64,000 nucleotides of DNA from Haloactinospora alba. GTDB taxonomy: Bacteria > Actinomycetota > Actinomycetes > Streptosporangiales > Streptosporangiaceae. Below the pieces are notes generated by a model. The model had not been told where the DNA came from. It ran no database searches and worked only from the letters and a program-made list of their open reading frames with translations. Positions 63,812-64,000 of the stretch are shown piece after piece (the first letter of the stretch is position 1; each line of letters opens with the position of its first letter). Location of the stretch: the NCBI RefSeq assembly GCF_006717075.1, contig NZ_VFQC01000001.1, positions 992,001 to 1,056,000 of the forward strand, read 5' to 3'. The translations under genes were made by a program, and so were the position numbers.

Positions 63812-64000
63812 TACTGGTTGGTTAACGTGTGGTGCTCAGCACACCATTGTTCCGGGTGCGCAGGGAAACCGCGAGCCGGGAGTGGTGGTGGGGGGTGCTG
63901 CCTCGTTCGTCCGCCCATGGTGTGCGACGTGCGTCACCGTGCATTTGCTATGAACCATTGGTCTATACCTGTATTGGATTTGTGAGCTGGGGAAACAGTG

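Overview
The window is chromosomal DNA of a high-GC Gram-positive actinobacterium. The evidence is strong G/C bias at third codon positions, many GTG starts, ATGA/GTGA stop-start overlaps, and a gene order (comEA-comEC-holA-rpsT-lepA-hemW-hrcA-dnaJ-rsmE-phoH-ybeY-era ... recO-uppS-zur-glyS) that is the standard actinobacterial block. A Streptosporangiales/Nocardiopsaceae-type organism is my best guess; the rank is inference. No rRNA, tRNA, CRISPR array, prophage or intact transposase was seen.

Layout. 1-5.7 kb (minus): glycolate oxidase glcD-glcE-glcF (glcF runs off the left edge) behind malate synthase aceB. 6.0-18.2 kb: hflX, an isolated imidazolonepropionase gene, competence-type DNA uptake genes comEA/comEC, holA, a phosphotransferase-like gene, rpsT, an anchored TIM-barrel-like protein and lepA. 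18.2-21.0 kb: alpha-glucosidase and its divergent LacI regulator. 21.2-29.1 kb: MOSC protein, hemW, two DUF4870 membrane proteins (one broken by a 7-G run), DUF3097, CIRCE-hrcA-dnaJ and rsmE. 29.2-31.1 kb: a SigE-type ECF sigma factor, a possible small gene and a membrane anti-sigma-like protein. 31.5-36.7 kb: HIT, phoH, ybeY, CBS-domain membrane protein, a degenerate cytidine deaminase-like protein, era. 36.7-49.3 kb: a purine/allantoin/glyoxylate island (IclR regulator, HpcH-like aldolase, allantoinase, NCS2 permease, uricase-HIUase-OHCU decarboxylase, hyi-glxR-gcl). 49.8-53.4 kb: leucine leader peptide and attenuator, leuA, recO, uppS. 53.5-63.7 kb: SGNH hydrolase, znuC-znuB-zur, a large TagF-like polymerase, glyS and an HlyIII/PAQR protein.

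How it fits together. Urate is oxidised and opened to allantoin, then allantoate; the glyoxylate released downstream can go through gcl-glxR-hyi or through malate synthase, while glycolate oxidase also feeds glyoxylate. Allantoicase/ureidoglycolase genes are not in the window. I find pairs of a 15-bp imperfect palindrome (about TTCC-N6-CGAAA), two per promoter at 20-21 bp spacing, in front of aceB, the HpcH/IclR divergent pair, the uraD operon and the hyi operon. This suggests one IclR-type (AllR-like) regulon linking glyoxylate genes 40 kb apart.

Other signals: a roughly 160-bp MITE-like element family with four copies, each abutting a CTAG that forms a TAG stop codon; a glyoxylate carboligase with Glu51 where the E. 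coli enzyme is noted for Val51; a 133-nt nested inverted repeat after hflX; and several unexplained operator-like palindromes (glyS, tagF-like gene, hlyIII).
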